From positions 1 through 64,000 of the forward strand of contig NZ_JNWZ01000059.1 of the NCBI RefSeq assembly GCF_000716545.1: DNA of 64,000 bases, given 5' to 3'. This DNA is from Kitasatospora phosalacinea. GTDB lineage: Bacteria; Actinomycetota; Actinomycetes; Streptomycetales; Streptomycetaceae. The notes under the pieces are model-generated. The model had not been told where the DNA came from. It saw nothing but the letters and a program-made list of their open reading frames with translations, and searched no databases. This document shows positions 1-8,670 of this stretch, piece after piece (position 1 is the first letter of the stretch; every line of letters begins with the position of its first letter). A program made the position numbers and the translations under genes.

Positions 1-1
1 C

Positions 2-3000
2 CCCACGCCCGCCCCCGCCCCTGCCGACGCCCGCGCCGAGCTGCTCGCCCGCCGCCTGCGCCGCGCCCGCACCGCCGCCCCCGCGACGGTCGTGCCGCGC
101 CGCCCGGAGGGCACCGCGCCGCCGCTGTCCTTCGCGCAGGAACGCCTGTGGTTCATGGACCAGTTCGTCCCGGACAGCACCGCCTACACCGTGCCGCTGG
201 TGGTGCGGCTGCGCGGCCCGCTCGACCCGGAGCGGCTGTCGGCGTCGCTGGAGCGGCTGGTGGCCCGGCACGAGAGCCTGCGGATGCGCTTCCCGGCGGC
301 GCCCGACGGCACGCCGACCGTGGTGGTCGACCCACCTGGCGGCGTCCGGCTGGAGGTCAGGGCCGTCGCCCCCGACCTGGCCCCGGCCGACCGGGAGGCG
401 CGACTCGACGCCTGGGTGCGGGAGGAGACCGGCCGGCCGTTCGACCTGGCGGCGGGCCCGGTGGTGCGGGCGGCCCTGCTGCGGGCCGGCGAGCGGGACC
501 ACGTGCTGGTGGTGGTGCAGCACCACATCGTCTCGGACGGCTGGTCCAGCGAGCTGTTCCTGCGCGAGCTGCTGGCCGGCTGCCAAGGCGGCGAGGACCG
601 CCCTTTGCCCGAACTGGCGGTGCAGTACGGCGACTTCGCCGCCTGGCAGCGCGCCCGCTACCGGGGCGAGGTGCGCCGGGCCGACCTGGACCACTGGCGC
701 GGACGGCTGGCCGGCGTCCCTCCGCTGGACCTGCCCGCCGACCGCCCGCGCCCGGCCGTCCCGACGCTGCGCGGCGCGGGCCACGGCATCGCGCTGGACG
801 CGGAGACCAGCCGGGCGGTGCTGGCGCTGGGCGCGGCGCACGGCGCGACGCCGTACATGACGCTGCTGGCCGCCTACCAGGCGCTGCTGGGCCGCTGGTG
901 CGGGCAGGACGACTTCGCGGTCGGCTCCACCGTCGCGGGCCGGACGCTGCCCGAACTTGAGCCGCTGGTGGGCCTGTTCGCGAACGTGCTGGCGCTGCGC
1001 GCGGACCTGTCGGGCGATCCGGGGTTCACCGCCCTGCTGGCGGACGTCCGGGAGCGGTTCGTCGCCGACCTTGCGCACCAGGAGATGCCGTTCGAGCAGC
1101 TGGTCGAGGAGCTGGCACTGCCGCGCGACCCGAGCCGGACGCCGGTGTTCCAGACCTCGTTCACGCTGCTCAACTACGAGCGCGCCGAGGCCGGTTCGGC
1201 GGACGGCGGCCCGGAGGTCGGCCACCAGCCGTTCACCACCGGCTCCACCCGCTTCGACCTGGAGCTGTACCTGCGGCACACCGACGAGGGCCTGCACGGC
1301 TACTTCACCTACAGCTCCGACCTGTTCGAGCCCGGCACGATCGCCCGCCTGGCCGAGCTGTTCCACCGCCTGCTGCGCCAGGTCGTCCTGCACCCCGAAC
1401 TCCCGATCTCCCGGCTGGACTTGACCGACCCCGGAGAGCTGCGCACCACCCTGGAGGCGTGGAACGACACCGCCCTCCCCCTCGAACCCGGCACCCTGCA
1501 CGGCCGCTTCGAGGCCCGGGCCGCCGCCACCCCGGACGCCGTCTGCCTGGCCGTCGACGCCACCGGCGAGCGCCTCACCTACCGCCAACTGGACCAGCGG
1601 GCCTCGGCGTTGGCCGCGCACCTGGCCGCCGCCGGGGTGGGCCCGGGCAGCGTGGTCGCGGTCTGCGCCGAGCGGTCGGCCGAGCTGGTGGCCGCCCTGC
1701 TGGGCGTGCTGAAGGCGGGCGGCGCGTACCTCCCGCTCGACCCGGACCACCCCGCCGAGCGGCTGTCCGGCATGCTCGCCGACGCCGCCCCCCGGGCGCT
1801 GCTGGCCCAGGACGCCCTGCGCGACCGCCTGCCGACCGAACTCCCGCGCGGCACCCGGCTGCTGTCCCTCGACGACGCCGCGCTGCGGCGGCCCCCCGCC
1901 GAACGCCGGCCGCCGCGCCCGGCCGGTCCGGACGACCCCGCGTACGTGATCTTCACCTCGGGTTCGACCGGCCGGCCCAAGGGCGTGCTCTGCTCGCACC
2001 GGGGCATCGACAACCGGCTGGACTGGATGCAGCGCGCCTACCCGATCGGCCCGGCGGACGCGGTGCTGCAGAAGACCCCGGCGGCGTTCGACGTCTCGGT
2101 GTGGGAGCTGTTCTGGCCGCTGCGCGAGGGCGCCCGCCTGGTGATGGCCCGCCCCGGCGGCCACCGCGACGGCGCCTACCTGCGCGACGCGATCCGCGAA
2201 CACGCCGTCACCACCGCGCACTTCGTGCCGTCGATGCTCGCCGTCTTCCTCGCCGAGGAGGGCGTGGAGCGCTGCACGAGCCTGCGCACCCTGGTCTGCA
2301 GCGGCGAGGAGCTGCCCGCCGACCTGGCCCGGCAGGCCCTGGAGCGGCTGCCCGCCGCCGGCCTGCACAACCTGTACGGCCCGACCGAGGCGTCCGTCGA
2401 CTGCACGGCCTGGACGTGCACCCCCGAGAACCTGGCGGGCGCGCGCCGCACCCCGATCGGCCGCCCGATCCAGAACATGCGGGTGTACGTGCTGGACCGG
2501 CACGGCCGCCCGGTGCCCGCCGGGCTGCCCGGCGAACTGCACATCGCCGGGCCCGGCGTCGCCCTCGGCTACCTGAACCGGCCCGAGCTGACCGCCGAGC
2601 GCTTCCGCGACGACCCGTGGGGCCCGCCCGGCTCCCGGATGTACGCCAGCGGCGACCTGGCCCGGCACCGGCCCGACGGCACGGTCGAGTACCTGGGCCG
2701 CACCGACCAGCAGGTCAAGCTGCACGGCCTGCGGATCGAGCCCGGCGAGATCGAGGCCGCGCTGCGCGCCCTGCCGGGCGTCCGGGAGGCGGCCGTGGCG
2801 GTCCGCGAGGACCGGCCGGGCGTGCGCCGCCTGGTCGCCTGGACCGTCCCGGACGGCAGCGGCGCCGACACCGCGCCCGCCGCCCTGCGCGCGGGCCTGC
2901 GCCGCACCCTGCCCGACTCGATGCTGCCCTCCGCGTACGTCGTCCTGGACGCCCTCCCGGTCGGCGCCACCGGCAAGCTCGACCGCACGGCGCTGCCCTC

Positions 3001-5482
3001 CCCGGCCCCGGCCGTCCCGGGCGCCGACCGCGCCGAACCGGCCACCGACGCCGAGCGGACCGTCGCCGGGGTCTGGTCCGAGGTGCTCGGCGTCCCGCTA
3101 CCGGGCCGGGACGACGACTTCTTCGACCTGGGCGGCCACTCGCTGCTCGGCATCAAGGTCGTCGCCAGGCTGCGCACCGCGCTCCCGGACGCCGCCGGGC
3201 TGTCCCTGATGGACCTGTTCAAGCACCCCACCGTCCGCGCCCTGGCCGCGCTGGCCGCCACCCCCGCCGCCGACCGCGGCCCGGCCCGCGTCCTGCACGA
3301 GCTGACGCCCCGGCAGGCCGCCGACCCGGTGCTGACCCTGGTGTGCGTCCCGTACGGCGGCGGCAGCGCGGCCGTCTACCAGCCGCTCGCCGACGCCCTG
3401 CCGCCCGGCCACGCCCTGTTCGCGCTGGCGGGCACCGGCGAGGAGATGGGCCGGGCCGAGGGCCGGGCGGCCTTCCCGGAGCTGGTCGCCGCGGCCGTCG
3501 CCGAGATCCGCGAGCACGTCCGCGGCCCGGTCGCGGTGTACGGCCACTGCGGCGTCGGCGGGGCGCTGGCCGTCGCCCTGGCGCTCGCCCTGGAGGCCGA
3601 CGGCCGGGCCGTCGAGGCGGTGTACACCGGCGCGATCTTCCCGTTCGCCCGCCCGCGCGGGCCCGTGGTGCGGCTGATGGCCCGGATGGAGCGCCTGGCC
3701 AGCGACCGCCGCTACCGCGACTGGCTGACCTCGCTGGGCCTGAGCCTGGACGACGTCGACCCGGCCACCGCCCGCCGCCTGGTGCGGGACATGCGCGCCG
3801 ACAGCGAGCAGGCCGAGGAGTACTTCACCGGACTGCTGGACCGCGGCGTCACCCCGCTGTCGGCGCCGGTGATCTCGGTGGTCGGCGAACGCGACGACAT
3901 CACCGACTACCACGGGGAGCGCTTCCGCGAGTGGCACTTCCTCTCCGGCACCACCGCCCTGGTGGTGCTCGCCGAGGCCGGCCACTACTTCCTCAAGTAC
4001 CGCGCGGCGGAGGTCGCCGGGATCCTCACCACCGTCCACCGCGACCTGCCCGCCGGCACCCCGCCCGCCCCCGCCGGCGAGCCCACCTGGCACCTGGCCG
4101 ACGTCTCCCGCTCCACCGCCGGCGCCCCGCCCGCCGCCGTCGGCCGCCGCTCGGCGCCCGCGCCCGGCATGCCGCGCTTCCTGGCGGTCGCCGCCGGCCA
4201 GCTGGTGTCGATGGCGGGCACCGCCACCACCGAGTTCGCGCTGCCGCTGTGGCTCTACCTGAGCAGTGACTCGCTGCTCCAGCTCGCCCTGCTCTCCTCG
4301 CTCGCCCTCGTCCCCGGCCTGCTGGTCGCCCCGCTCGCGGGCACCGTCGCCGACCGCTACAGCCGCCGGGCCGTGATGCTCGCCGCCGACACCGCCGCCG
4401 GCGCCACCCAGGCCGCGATGCTGGCCCTGCTGCTGGCCGGGGCGCTGCACCGCCCGGCGGTGTACGCCCTGATGACGGTGCTGTCCGTCGCCCTGACCTT
4501 CCAGCGGATCGCCTACTCCTCCGCCGTCCCGCAGCTCGTCCCCAAGCGCTTCCTCGGCCACGCCAACGGCCTGGTCCAGGCCGGCACCGGCGTGGTGCAG
4601 TTCGCGGTCCCGCTGCTCGCGACGACCGCCCTCGCCACGGTGGGCCTGCGCGGCATCCTGATCGCCGACGTGTGCAGCTACGCGGTGGCGATCGCCGTCA
4701 CCGCCGCCCTGCGCTTCCCCCGCACTCTGGGCTGGCGCCGCCGGGAGAGCGTGGGCGCCGAGCTGCGGGCCGGGTTCCGCCTCGCCCTCGGCACGCCGGG
4801 GCTGCGCGCGATGCTGTTCTTCTTCGCGGGGACGAACCTGCTGGTCGGCCCGCTCTTCATCTTCTTCCAGCCGCTGGTCCTGGGTTTCGGCTCGCTCTCC
4901 GACGTCGCCCGGGTCTCCCTGGCGGGCGGCTTCGGCATCGTCCTGGGCGGCGTCCTGATGGCCGTCTGGGGCGGCCCGTCCCGGCACCGGATGCGCGGCG
5001 TGCTGGGCGCGTTCCTGCTGATGGCGGTGGGCTGCCTGGTCACCGGCCTGCGTCCGTCGACCGTCGTGGTCGGCGCGGGCGTGTTCGGCATGTTCCTGGG
5101 CCTGACCGTGATGAACACGGTGTACGCGACGATCGTGCAGGTCAAGGTCCCGGCGCGCTTCCACGGGCGGGCCTTCGCGGTGAACGCGGTGTTCGCCTGG
5201 TGCACGATGCCGATCGGCTTCGTCCTGCTCGGCCCCGGCACCGCGGCCCTGCTCCAGCCCGCCCTGGAACCCGGCGGGGCCCTCGCCCCGACCGTCGGCC
5301 ACCTGATCGGCACCGGCCCGGGCCGCGGCCTCGGCCTGACCTACGTCCTGTTCGCGCTGGTCCTGATCGGCACCGGCCTGGTGCTGCGCCGCCTCCCGGT
5401 CTTCGCCGACTTCGACCAGCGCGTCCCGGACGCCCGCCCGGACGACCTCGTCGGCCTGGAGGCGCTCCACAACCGCGCCTAG
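2..5482 (+). CDS. NRPS module C-A-PCP-TE fused to MFS exporter (5' end outside window)
   Basis: The frame is open from the window edge, and the residues before the first GTG (92) look like an NRPS linker, so the gene probably starts upstream. Numbering from GTG 92: condensation domain (~10-440) with HHIVSDG at 144-150; adenylation domain (~460-960) with YVIFTSGSTGRPKG, NLYGPTEAS and ATGKLDR motifs; carrier protein with GGHSLLG (Ser ~1017); alpha/beta-hydrolase thioesterase (~1080-1310) with GHCGVG (Cys ~1153 in place of the usual Ser), an Asp in VGERDD and a His in AGHYF; then about 12 hydrophobic segments (~1360-1796) of an EntS-like major facilitator. By motif alignment to GrsA/EntF the specificity code reads DVWHVSLVDK, close to the EntF serine code. 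No stop separates TE from MFS. Inferred role: make and export a serine-containing peptide, possibly a siderophore. The upstream cluster is not visible. Confidence 0.9.
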   Translation, partial: PTPAPAPADARAELLARRLRRARTAAPATVVPRRPEGTAPPLSFAQERLWFMDQFVPDSTAYTVPLVVRLRGPLDPERLSASLERLVARHESLRMRFPAAPDGTPTVVVDPPGGVRLEVRAVAPDLAPADREARLDAWVREETGRPFDLAAGPVVRAALLRAGERDHVLVVVQHHIVSDGWSSELFLRELLAGCQGGEDRPLPELAVQYGDFAAWQRARYRGEVRRADLDHWRGRLAGVPPLDLPADRPRPAVPTLRGAGHGIALDAETSRAVLALGAAHGATPYMTLLAAYQALLGRWCGQDDFAVGSTVAGRTLPELEPLVGLFANVLALRADLSGDPGFTALLADVRERFVADLAHQEMPFEQLVEELALPRDPSRTPVFQTSFTLLNYERAEAGSADGGPEVGHQPFTTGSTRFDLELYLRHTDEGLHGYFTYSSDLFEPGTIARLAELFHRLLRQVVLHPELPISRLDLTDPGELRTTLEAWNDTALPLEPGTLHGRFEARAAATPDAVCLAVDATGERLTYRQLDQRASALAAHLAAAGVGPGSVVAVCAERSAELVAALLGVLKAGGAYLPLDPDHPAERLSGMLADAAPRALLAQDALRDRLPTELPRGTRLLSLDDAALRRPPAERRPPRPAGPDDPAYVIFTSGSTGRPKGVLCSHRGIDNRLDWMQRAYPIGPADAVLQKTPAAFDVSVWELFWPLREGARLVMARPGGHRDGAYLRDAIREHAVTTAHFVPSMLAVFLAEEGVERCTSLRTLVCSGEELPADLARQALERLPAAGLHNLYGPTEASVDCTAWTCTPENLAGARRTPIGRPIQNMRVYVLDRHGRPVPAGLPGELHIAGPGVALGYLNRPELTAERFRDDPWGPPGSRMYASGDLARHRPDGTVEYLGRTDQQVKLHGLRIEPGEIEAALRALPGVREAAVAVREDRPGVRRLVAWTVPDGSGADTAPAALRAGLRRTLPDSMLPSAYVVLDALPVGATGKLDRTALPSPAPAVPGADRAEPATDAERTVAGVWSEVLGVPLPGRDDDFFDLGGHSLLGIKVVARLRTALPDAAGLSLMDLFKHPTVRALAALAATPAADRGPARVLHELTPRQAADPVLTLVCVPYGGGSAAVYQPLADALPPGHALFALAGTGEEMGRAEGRAAFPELVAAAVAEIREHVRGPVAVYGHCGVGGALAVALALALEADGRAVEAVYTGAIFPFARPRGPVVRLMARMERLASDRRYRDWLTSLGLSLDDVDPATARRLVRDMRADSEQAEEYFTGLLDRGVTPLSAPVISVVGERDDITDYHGERFREWHFLSGTTALVVLAEAGHYFLKYRAAEVAGILTTVHRDLPAGTPPAPAGEPTWHLADVSRSTAGAPPAAVGRRSAPAPGMPRFLAVAAGQLVSMAGTATTEFALPLWLYLSSDSLLQLALLSSLALVPGLLVAPLAGTVADRYSRRAVMLAADTAAGATQAAMLALLLAGALHRPAVYALMTVLSVALTFQRIAYSSAVPQLVPKRFLGHANGLVQAGTGVVQFAVPLLATTALATVGLRGILIADVCSYAVAIAVTAALRFPRTLGWRRRESVGAELRAGFRLALGTPGLRAMLFFFAGTNLLVGPLFIFFQPLVLGFGSLSDVARVSLAGGFGIVLGGVLMAVWGGPSRHRMRGVLGAFLLMAVGCLVTGLRPSTVVVGAGVFGMFLGLTVMNTVYATIVQVKVPARFHGRAFAVNAVFAWCTMPIGFVLLGPGTAALLQPALEPGGALAPTVGHLIGTGPGRGLGLTYVLFALVLIGTGLVLRRLPVFADFDQRVPDARPDDLVGLEALHNRA

Positions 5483-5519
5483 GTCCCGTGCGGGTCCGGC
5501 GTGCCGTCGACCGGCGGGG

Positions 5520-5927
5520 CTACTCGGGCCGGTCGGGCCGCGCCGCCCCGTCCGCCGCCAGGCCGGCCAGTTGGTCGCGGAAGGTCGGGCACTCGACGAT
5601 GTCCGGCTTGCCGCAGCGGAGGGCGTGGGTGAGCAGCTGGTGGGCGTGGTCGAGGTCGGCCCTGCGCCGTTCGATCTCGTCGAGCTTGGCGCGGATCATC
5701 ACCTGCCGGTGCGGCTGCTCGCGCTGGAACTCCCCGACCTCGGCCAGGCTGAGCCCGGCCCGCTGGAACGTGCGCAGCAGGACGATCCGCTCGGCCGCCT
5801 GCGGCGGGTAGCGGCGCTGCCCGCCCTGCCGTTCGGGGGCGGGCAGCAGGCCGTGGCGTTCCCAGAACCGGATCGCGGACGCGGGGACGCCGGTGGCGGC
5901 GGCGAGTTGGCCGATCGTCAGGCGCAC
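5520..5927 (-). CDS. MerR-family transcriptional regulator
   Basis: A 135-residue protein with an N-terminal MerR winged helix-turn-helix (RLTIGQLAAATGVPASAIRFWERHG) and a dimerisation helix. A short C-terminal tail holds two cysteines (LRCGKPDIVEC) that could bind metal or thiol ligands. I chose the GTG at 5927 because GGAAGGAG lies six bases upstream and the homology starts there; the longer frame to 6029 is not MerR-like. It diverges from the aldolase/CMD pair, and a 22-bp palindrome between the genes fits a MerR operator, so it probably controls that pair and itself. The effector is unknown. Confidence 0.85.
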   Translation of the reverse strand: MRLTIGQLAAATGVPASAIRFWERHGLLPAPERQGGQRRYPPQAAERIVLLRTFQRAGLSLAEVGEFQREQPHRQVMIRAKLDEIERRRADLDHAHQLLTHALRCGKPDIVECPTFRDQLAGLAADGAARPDRPE

Positions 5928-5959
5928 GGTGCGCTCCTTCCCCCGCCGGTGGACGGCGC

Positions 5960-5990
5960 TTGACTTGAACCTTAGTTCAAGTCGCAGAGT
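5960..5990 (+). promoter_or_regulatory. MerR-type promoter/operator
   Basis: A -35-like TTGACT (5960-5965) and a -10-like CAGAGT (5985-5990) are 19 bp apart, the long spacer typical of MerR-activated promoters. Inside lies a perfect inverted repeat, arms GACTTGAAC and GTTCAAGTC (5962-5970 and 5975-5983) around CTTA. MerR proteins classically bind such a palindrome and untwist the overlong spacer. The start codon of the aldolase gene is about 60 bases downstream. Confidence 0.7.
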
Positions 5991-6052
5991 GGCCGTCAGC
6001 TGCGGCGGTGGCGGACCGGCCACCGCCATCGAGGAGTGGGGAGTCGGAAGCG

Positions 6053-6706
6053 ATGGAGAGTACGACGCGGGCGGACGGGCTGGTCGAGGCGGCGCGGCAG
6101 CTCTTCGAGGCGGGGGTGATGTCGCACTCCGGGCACGCCAACCTGAGCGCCCGGCTCGACGGCGACCGCTTCCTGCTGACCCCGGGGTTCGTCCGCGGCC
6201 TGGCGGCCCACCAGTTGGCGACCGTCGGCCTCGACGGGCGGCTGCTGGAGGGCGAACTGCGGTCGGTCAGCACCGAGATCATCACCATGCACAGCACCGT
6301 CTACCGGGCCCGGCCGCAGGTGGGCGCGATCGTCCACACCCACTCGCCCGCCGCGACCGCCTTCGCGGTGGCGCACCGGCCGCTGCCCTGCCGCACCGAG
6401 CCGATGCTGCGCTTCGGGCAGCCCGAGGAGGTGCCGGTGGTGCCCTGGGGCCCGCGCGGGTCGGACGTGTCGGTGCGGGGCATCGCGGACGTGCTGGAGC
6501 GGCGTCCGACCACGTCCGCCGTGCTGCTGGCCAACCACGGGCTGCTGGTGTTCGGCCCGGACGCGGCGGCGGCCGGGCAGCTCCTGGTGGCGATCGAGGA
6601 GAGCGCCGGGGTGGAACTCGCCGCCGCTGCGATCGGCGGCGCGGTGGACTTCCCCCCGGGCGCCCTGGAGGCCGTCCGGGCCTCGATCGCGCGGGTCGCG
6701 TCGTGA
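6053..6706 (+). CDS. class II aldolase/adducin family protein
   Basis: A 217-residue cytoplasmic protein of the fuculose-1-phosphate aldolase/adducin fold. Metal-ligand motifs are visible: HTHS near residue 93 and NHGLL near 162; an upstream SGHANLSAR segment matches the substrate-phosphate loop region. The ATG at 6053 follows a GGGGAG-like ribosome site; an in-frame GTG at 6008 has no homology. It overlaps the next gene by GTGA, so the two are probably co-translated, and it follows the MerR operator directly. Members act on sugar phosphates or related aldol substrates; the exact substrate cannot be read from the sequence. Confidence 0.82.
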   Translation: MESTTRADGLVEAARQLFEAGVMSHSGHANLSARLDGDRFLLTPGFVRGLAAHQLATVGLDGRLLEGELRSVSTEIITMHSTVYRARPQVGAIVHTHSPAATAFAVAHRPLPCRTEPMLRFGQPEEVPVVPWGPRGSDVSVRGIADVLERRPTTSAVLLANHGLLVFGPDAAAAGQLLVAIEESAGVELAAAAIGGAVDFPPGALEAVRASIARVAS

Positions 6707-7137
6707 CCGGCCGTACCTCCGCCGAGCGTTCCGAAGCCCTGCGGGAGCGCTACCGGGCGACGCTCGGCACCGTCCCGCCCGCCGTGGAGGACCGGCTGCG
6801 GGTGGCCCAGGCGTACGGGCGGCTCCCCACCGAGGAGGCGTTCACGGCCCTGCGCCACGTCGTCCTGGCGGACAGCCCGCTCGGCGGCCGGGTGCAGCAA
6901 CTGGTCCACTTCGGGCAGCTGCTGGCCCTCGGCCGGACGGAGCCCGCCCGGATCCACGCCCGGGGGGCGCTGCACGCGGGCGCCTCGCTCGCCGACCTGA
7001 TCGGGGTCGCGGAGACCGCGCTCATCACCGCGGGCACGCCGTCGTACGCGCTCGGCCTGGAGATCGTCGTCGAACTCCTGCCGGACGACCCGGACGACCC
7101 GGGCGGCCCGGACGGCTCGGGCGGCCCGGACGGCTGA
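6703..7137 (+). CDS. carboxymuconolactone decarboxylase-like (CMD/AhpD-fold) protein
   Basis: A 144-residue protein whose middle (about residues 45-125) has the all-helical CMD fold pattern, including HARGALHAGASLADLIGVAETALITAGTP in two pieces. It lacks the CxxC pair of AhpD peroxidases, so a redox role is unlikely. The last ~17 residues are a Gly/Asp/Pro repeat and probably disordered. The GTG start overlaps the aldolase stop, so the two form an operon under the MerR-type promoter. The function is inferred only as a companion enzyme to the aldolase. Confidence 0.7.
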   Translation: MTGRTSAERSEALRERYRATLGTVPPAVEDRLRVAQAYGRLPTEEAFTALRHVVLADSPLGGRVQQLVHFGQLLALGRTEPARIHARGALHAGASLADLIGVAETALITAGTPSYALGLEIVVELLPDDPDDPGGPDGSGGPDG

Positions 7138-7220
7138 GCGATCCGCGCTCGTCGTGCCGACCGGGCGGGGAGGCCGGAGGATGGCAGGGTCCGGTGTCCC
7201 CGACGGGCCAGGAGGTTCCC

Positions 7221-7478
7221 GTGAAAGAGCTCGAGTTCACGCAGAAGCGGACGCTGTCGCGGACCGAGGCCGCCGACCAGCTGGAGGCGCTGGCGGCCGC
7301 GCTCAGGCGGGGCGGGCAGGCCGAGCTGGAGCTCGGGCCCGGCCGGCTGACCGTGCGCGTCCCCGACGAGCTGCGCACCGAGATCGAGGTCGAGCTGGAC
7401 GGCGACGAGATCGAGCTGGAGATCGAGATGTCGTGGCGCACCGGGCAGCCGGAGGAGCCCGGGCAGTCGACGGGCTGA
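7221..7478 (+). CDS. amphi-Trp domain-containing protein
   Basis: An 85-residue acidic protein matching the small amphi-Trp family: an N-terminal strand plus helix (LEFTQKRTLSRTEAADQL), an alternating Glu/Leu strand region, and a C-terminal IEIEMSW. The GTG at 7221 sits six bases after AGGAGG; an earlier GTG at 7194 has no such site. It stands alone between the CMD gene and the convergent moaA. Family function is unknown. A GC-rich hairpin follows its stop codon. Confidence 0.75.
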   Translation: MKELEFTQKRTLSRTEAADQLEALAAALRRGGQAELELGPGRLTVRVPDELRTEIEVELDGDEIELEIEMSWRTGQPEEPGQSTG

Positions 7479-7510
7479 GCGCGGGCGGGAGGGGGCGGGC
7501 CCGCCCGCGC
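7479..7510 (+). terminator. GC-rich hairpin after the amphi-Trp gene
   Basis: Arms GCGCGGGCGGG (7479-7489) and CCCGCCCGCGC (7500-7510) pair perfectly around a 10-base loop, directly after the stop codon. There is no T-run, as is usual for actinobacterial terminators. Confidence 0.5.
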
Positions 7511-7578
7511 GGCCACCGCCGCCCGCCGAGCCACCACCGAGCCCTCGCCGACGGCCCCGCGGCCCCGGAGGGCCCCGC

Positions 7579-8577
7579 TCAGCCGCCGATCGCCGACATC
7601 GGCCGCTCCGGCTGGTGGAACTCGGGCTGGTCGATGCCCGCACCCGCCTTCTTGCCCCACATCGCCGCCCGCCACAGCTCGGCCAGTTCGGCGTCGTCCG
7701 CGCCGCCGCGCAGCGCGCCCCGCAGGTCGGTCTCCCCGGTCGCGAACAGGCAGTTGCGGACCTGTCCGTCGGCGGTGAGCCGGGTGCGGTCGCAGGCGCG
7801 GCAGAACGGGCGGGTGACGGAGGCGATCACGCCGACCGTCGCGGGGCCGCCGTCGACCAGCCAGCGTTCGGCGGGGGCGGCGCCCCGGGCGGCCGACGGT
7901 TCGGGGGTCAACTCGAAGCGGGCGCGGAGGAGTTCGAGGATCTCCTCGGCGGTGACCATCTGCGTCCGGTCCCAGCCGTGCTGGGCGTCCAGCGGCATCT
8001 GCTCGATGAAGCGCAGCTGGTAGCGGTGGTCGATCGCCCAGGCCAGCAGGTCGGCGGCCTCGTGGTCGTTGACGCCGCGCATCAGGACGGCGTTGAGCTT
8101 GACCGGCCGCAGCCCGGCGGCCTCGGCGGCGGCGAGGCCGTCCAGCACGTCCTGGTGGCGCTTGCGGCGGGTGAGCCGGGCGAAGGTGTCGGGGTCGAGG
8201 GTGTCCAGCGAGACGTTGACCCGGTCGACGCCGGCGTCCCGCAGCGCCGCCGCGACCCGGGCCAGCCCGATGCCGTTGGTGGTGAGCGAGATCTCGGGGC
8301 GGGGCTCCAGCGCGGCGCAGGCGGCGATGATCGGCACCAGCCCGGGCCGCAGCAGCGGCTCCCCGCCGGTGAAGCGGACTTCGCGCACGCCGAGCGTGCC
8401 GACCGCGAGGGAGACCAGTCGGACGATCTCCTCGTCGGTGAGCAGTTCGGGCTTGCCGAGCCAGTTCAGGCCCTCTTCGGGCATGCAGTAGGTGCAGCGC
8501 AGGTTGCACCGGTCGGTGAGCGAGACCCGCAGGTCGACGGCCTGCCGACCGTAGGTGTCGAGGAGCATCCCGGCCAC
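7579..8577 (-). CDS. moaA: GTP 3',8-cyclase MoaA (molybdenum cofactor biosynthesis)
   Basis: A 332-residue radical SAM enzyme that converts GTP to 3',8-cyclo-GTP in the first step of molybdopterin synthesis. Visible features: the N-terminal SAM cluster CNLRCTYC, the TGGEPLLR motif, the C-terminal second cluster CRACDRTRL plus a further Cys (RNCLF), and the terminal Gly-Gly essential for activity in the family. I chose GTG 8577, six bases after AGGA; the ATG at 8568 (MLLDTYGRQ) is an equally possible start. It is a single gene, convergent with the amphi-Trp gene. Confidence 0.95.
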   Translation of the reverse strand: MAGMLLDTYGRQAVDLRVSLTDRCNLRCTYCMPEEGLNWLGKPELLTDEEIVRLVSLAVGTLGVREVRFTGGEPLLRPGLVPIIAACAALEPRPEISLTTNGIGLARVAAALRDAGVDRVNVSLDTLDPDTFARLTRRKRHQDVLDGLAAAEAAGLRPVKLNAVLMRGVNDHEAADLLAWAIDHRYQLRFIEQMPLDAQHGWDRTQMVTAEEILELLRARFELTPEPSAARGAAPAERWLVDGGPATVGVIASVTRPFCRACDRTRLTADGQVRNCLFATGETDLRGALRGGADDAELAELWRAAMWGKKAGAGIDQPEFHQPERPMSAIGG

Positions 8578-8670
8578 CCGCCTTCCTGGAAGGAGCCTGC
8601 CGGCCCGGCCGCCGCTCGGCGGCCGGGCCAGCTTAGCGCCGCCCCCGGACACCGCCCGGGAGCGGTCCGC

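Noticed and set aside
3098..5470. Long antisense open frame opposite the NRPS, about 790 codons
   Set aside because: It mirrors the sense gene's codon bias; its product is a low-complexity Ala/Gly/Arg/Gln/His-rich chain with no domain.
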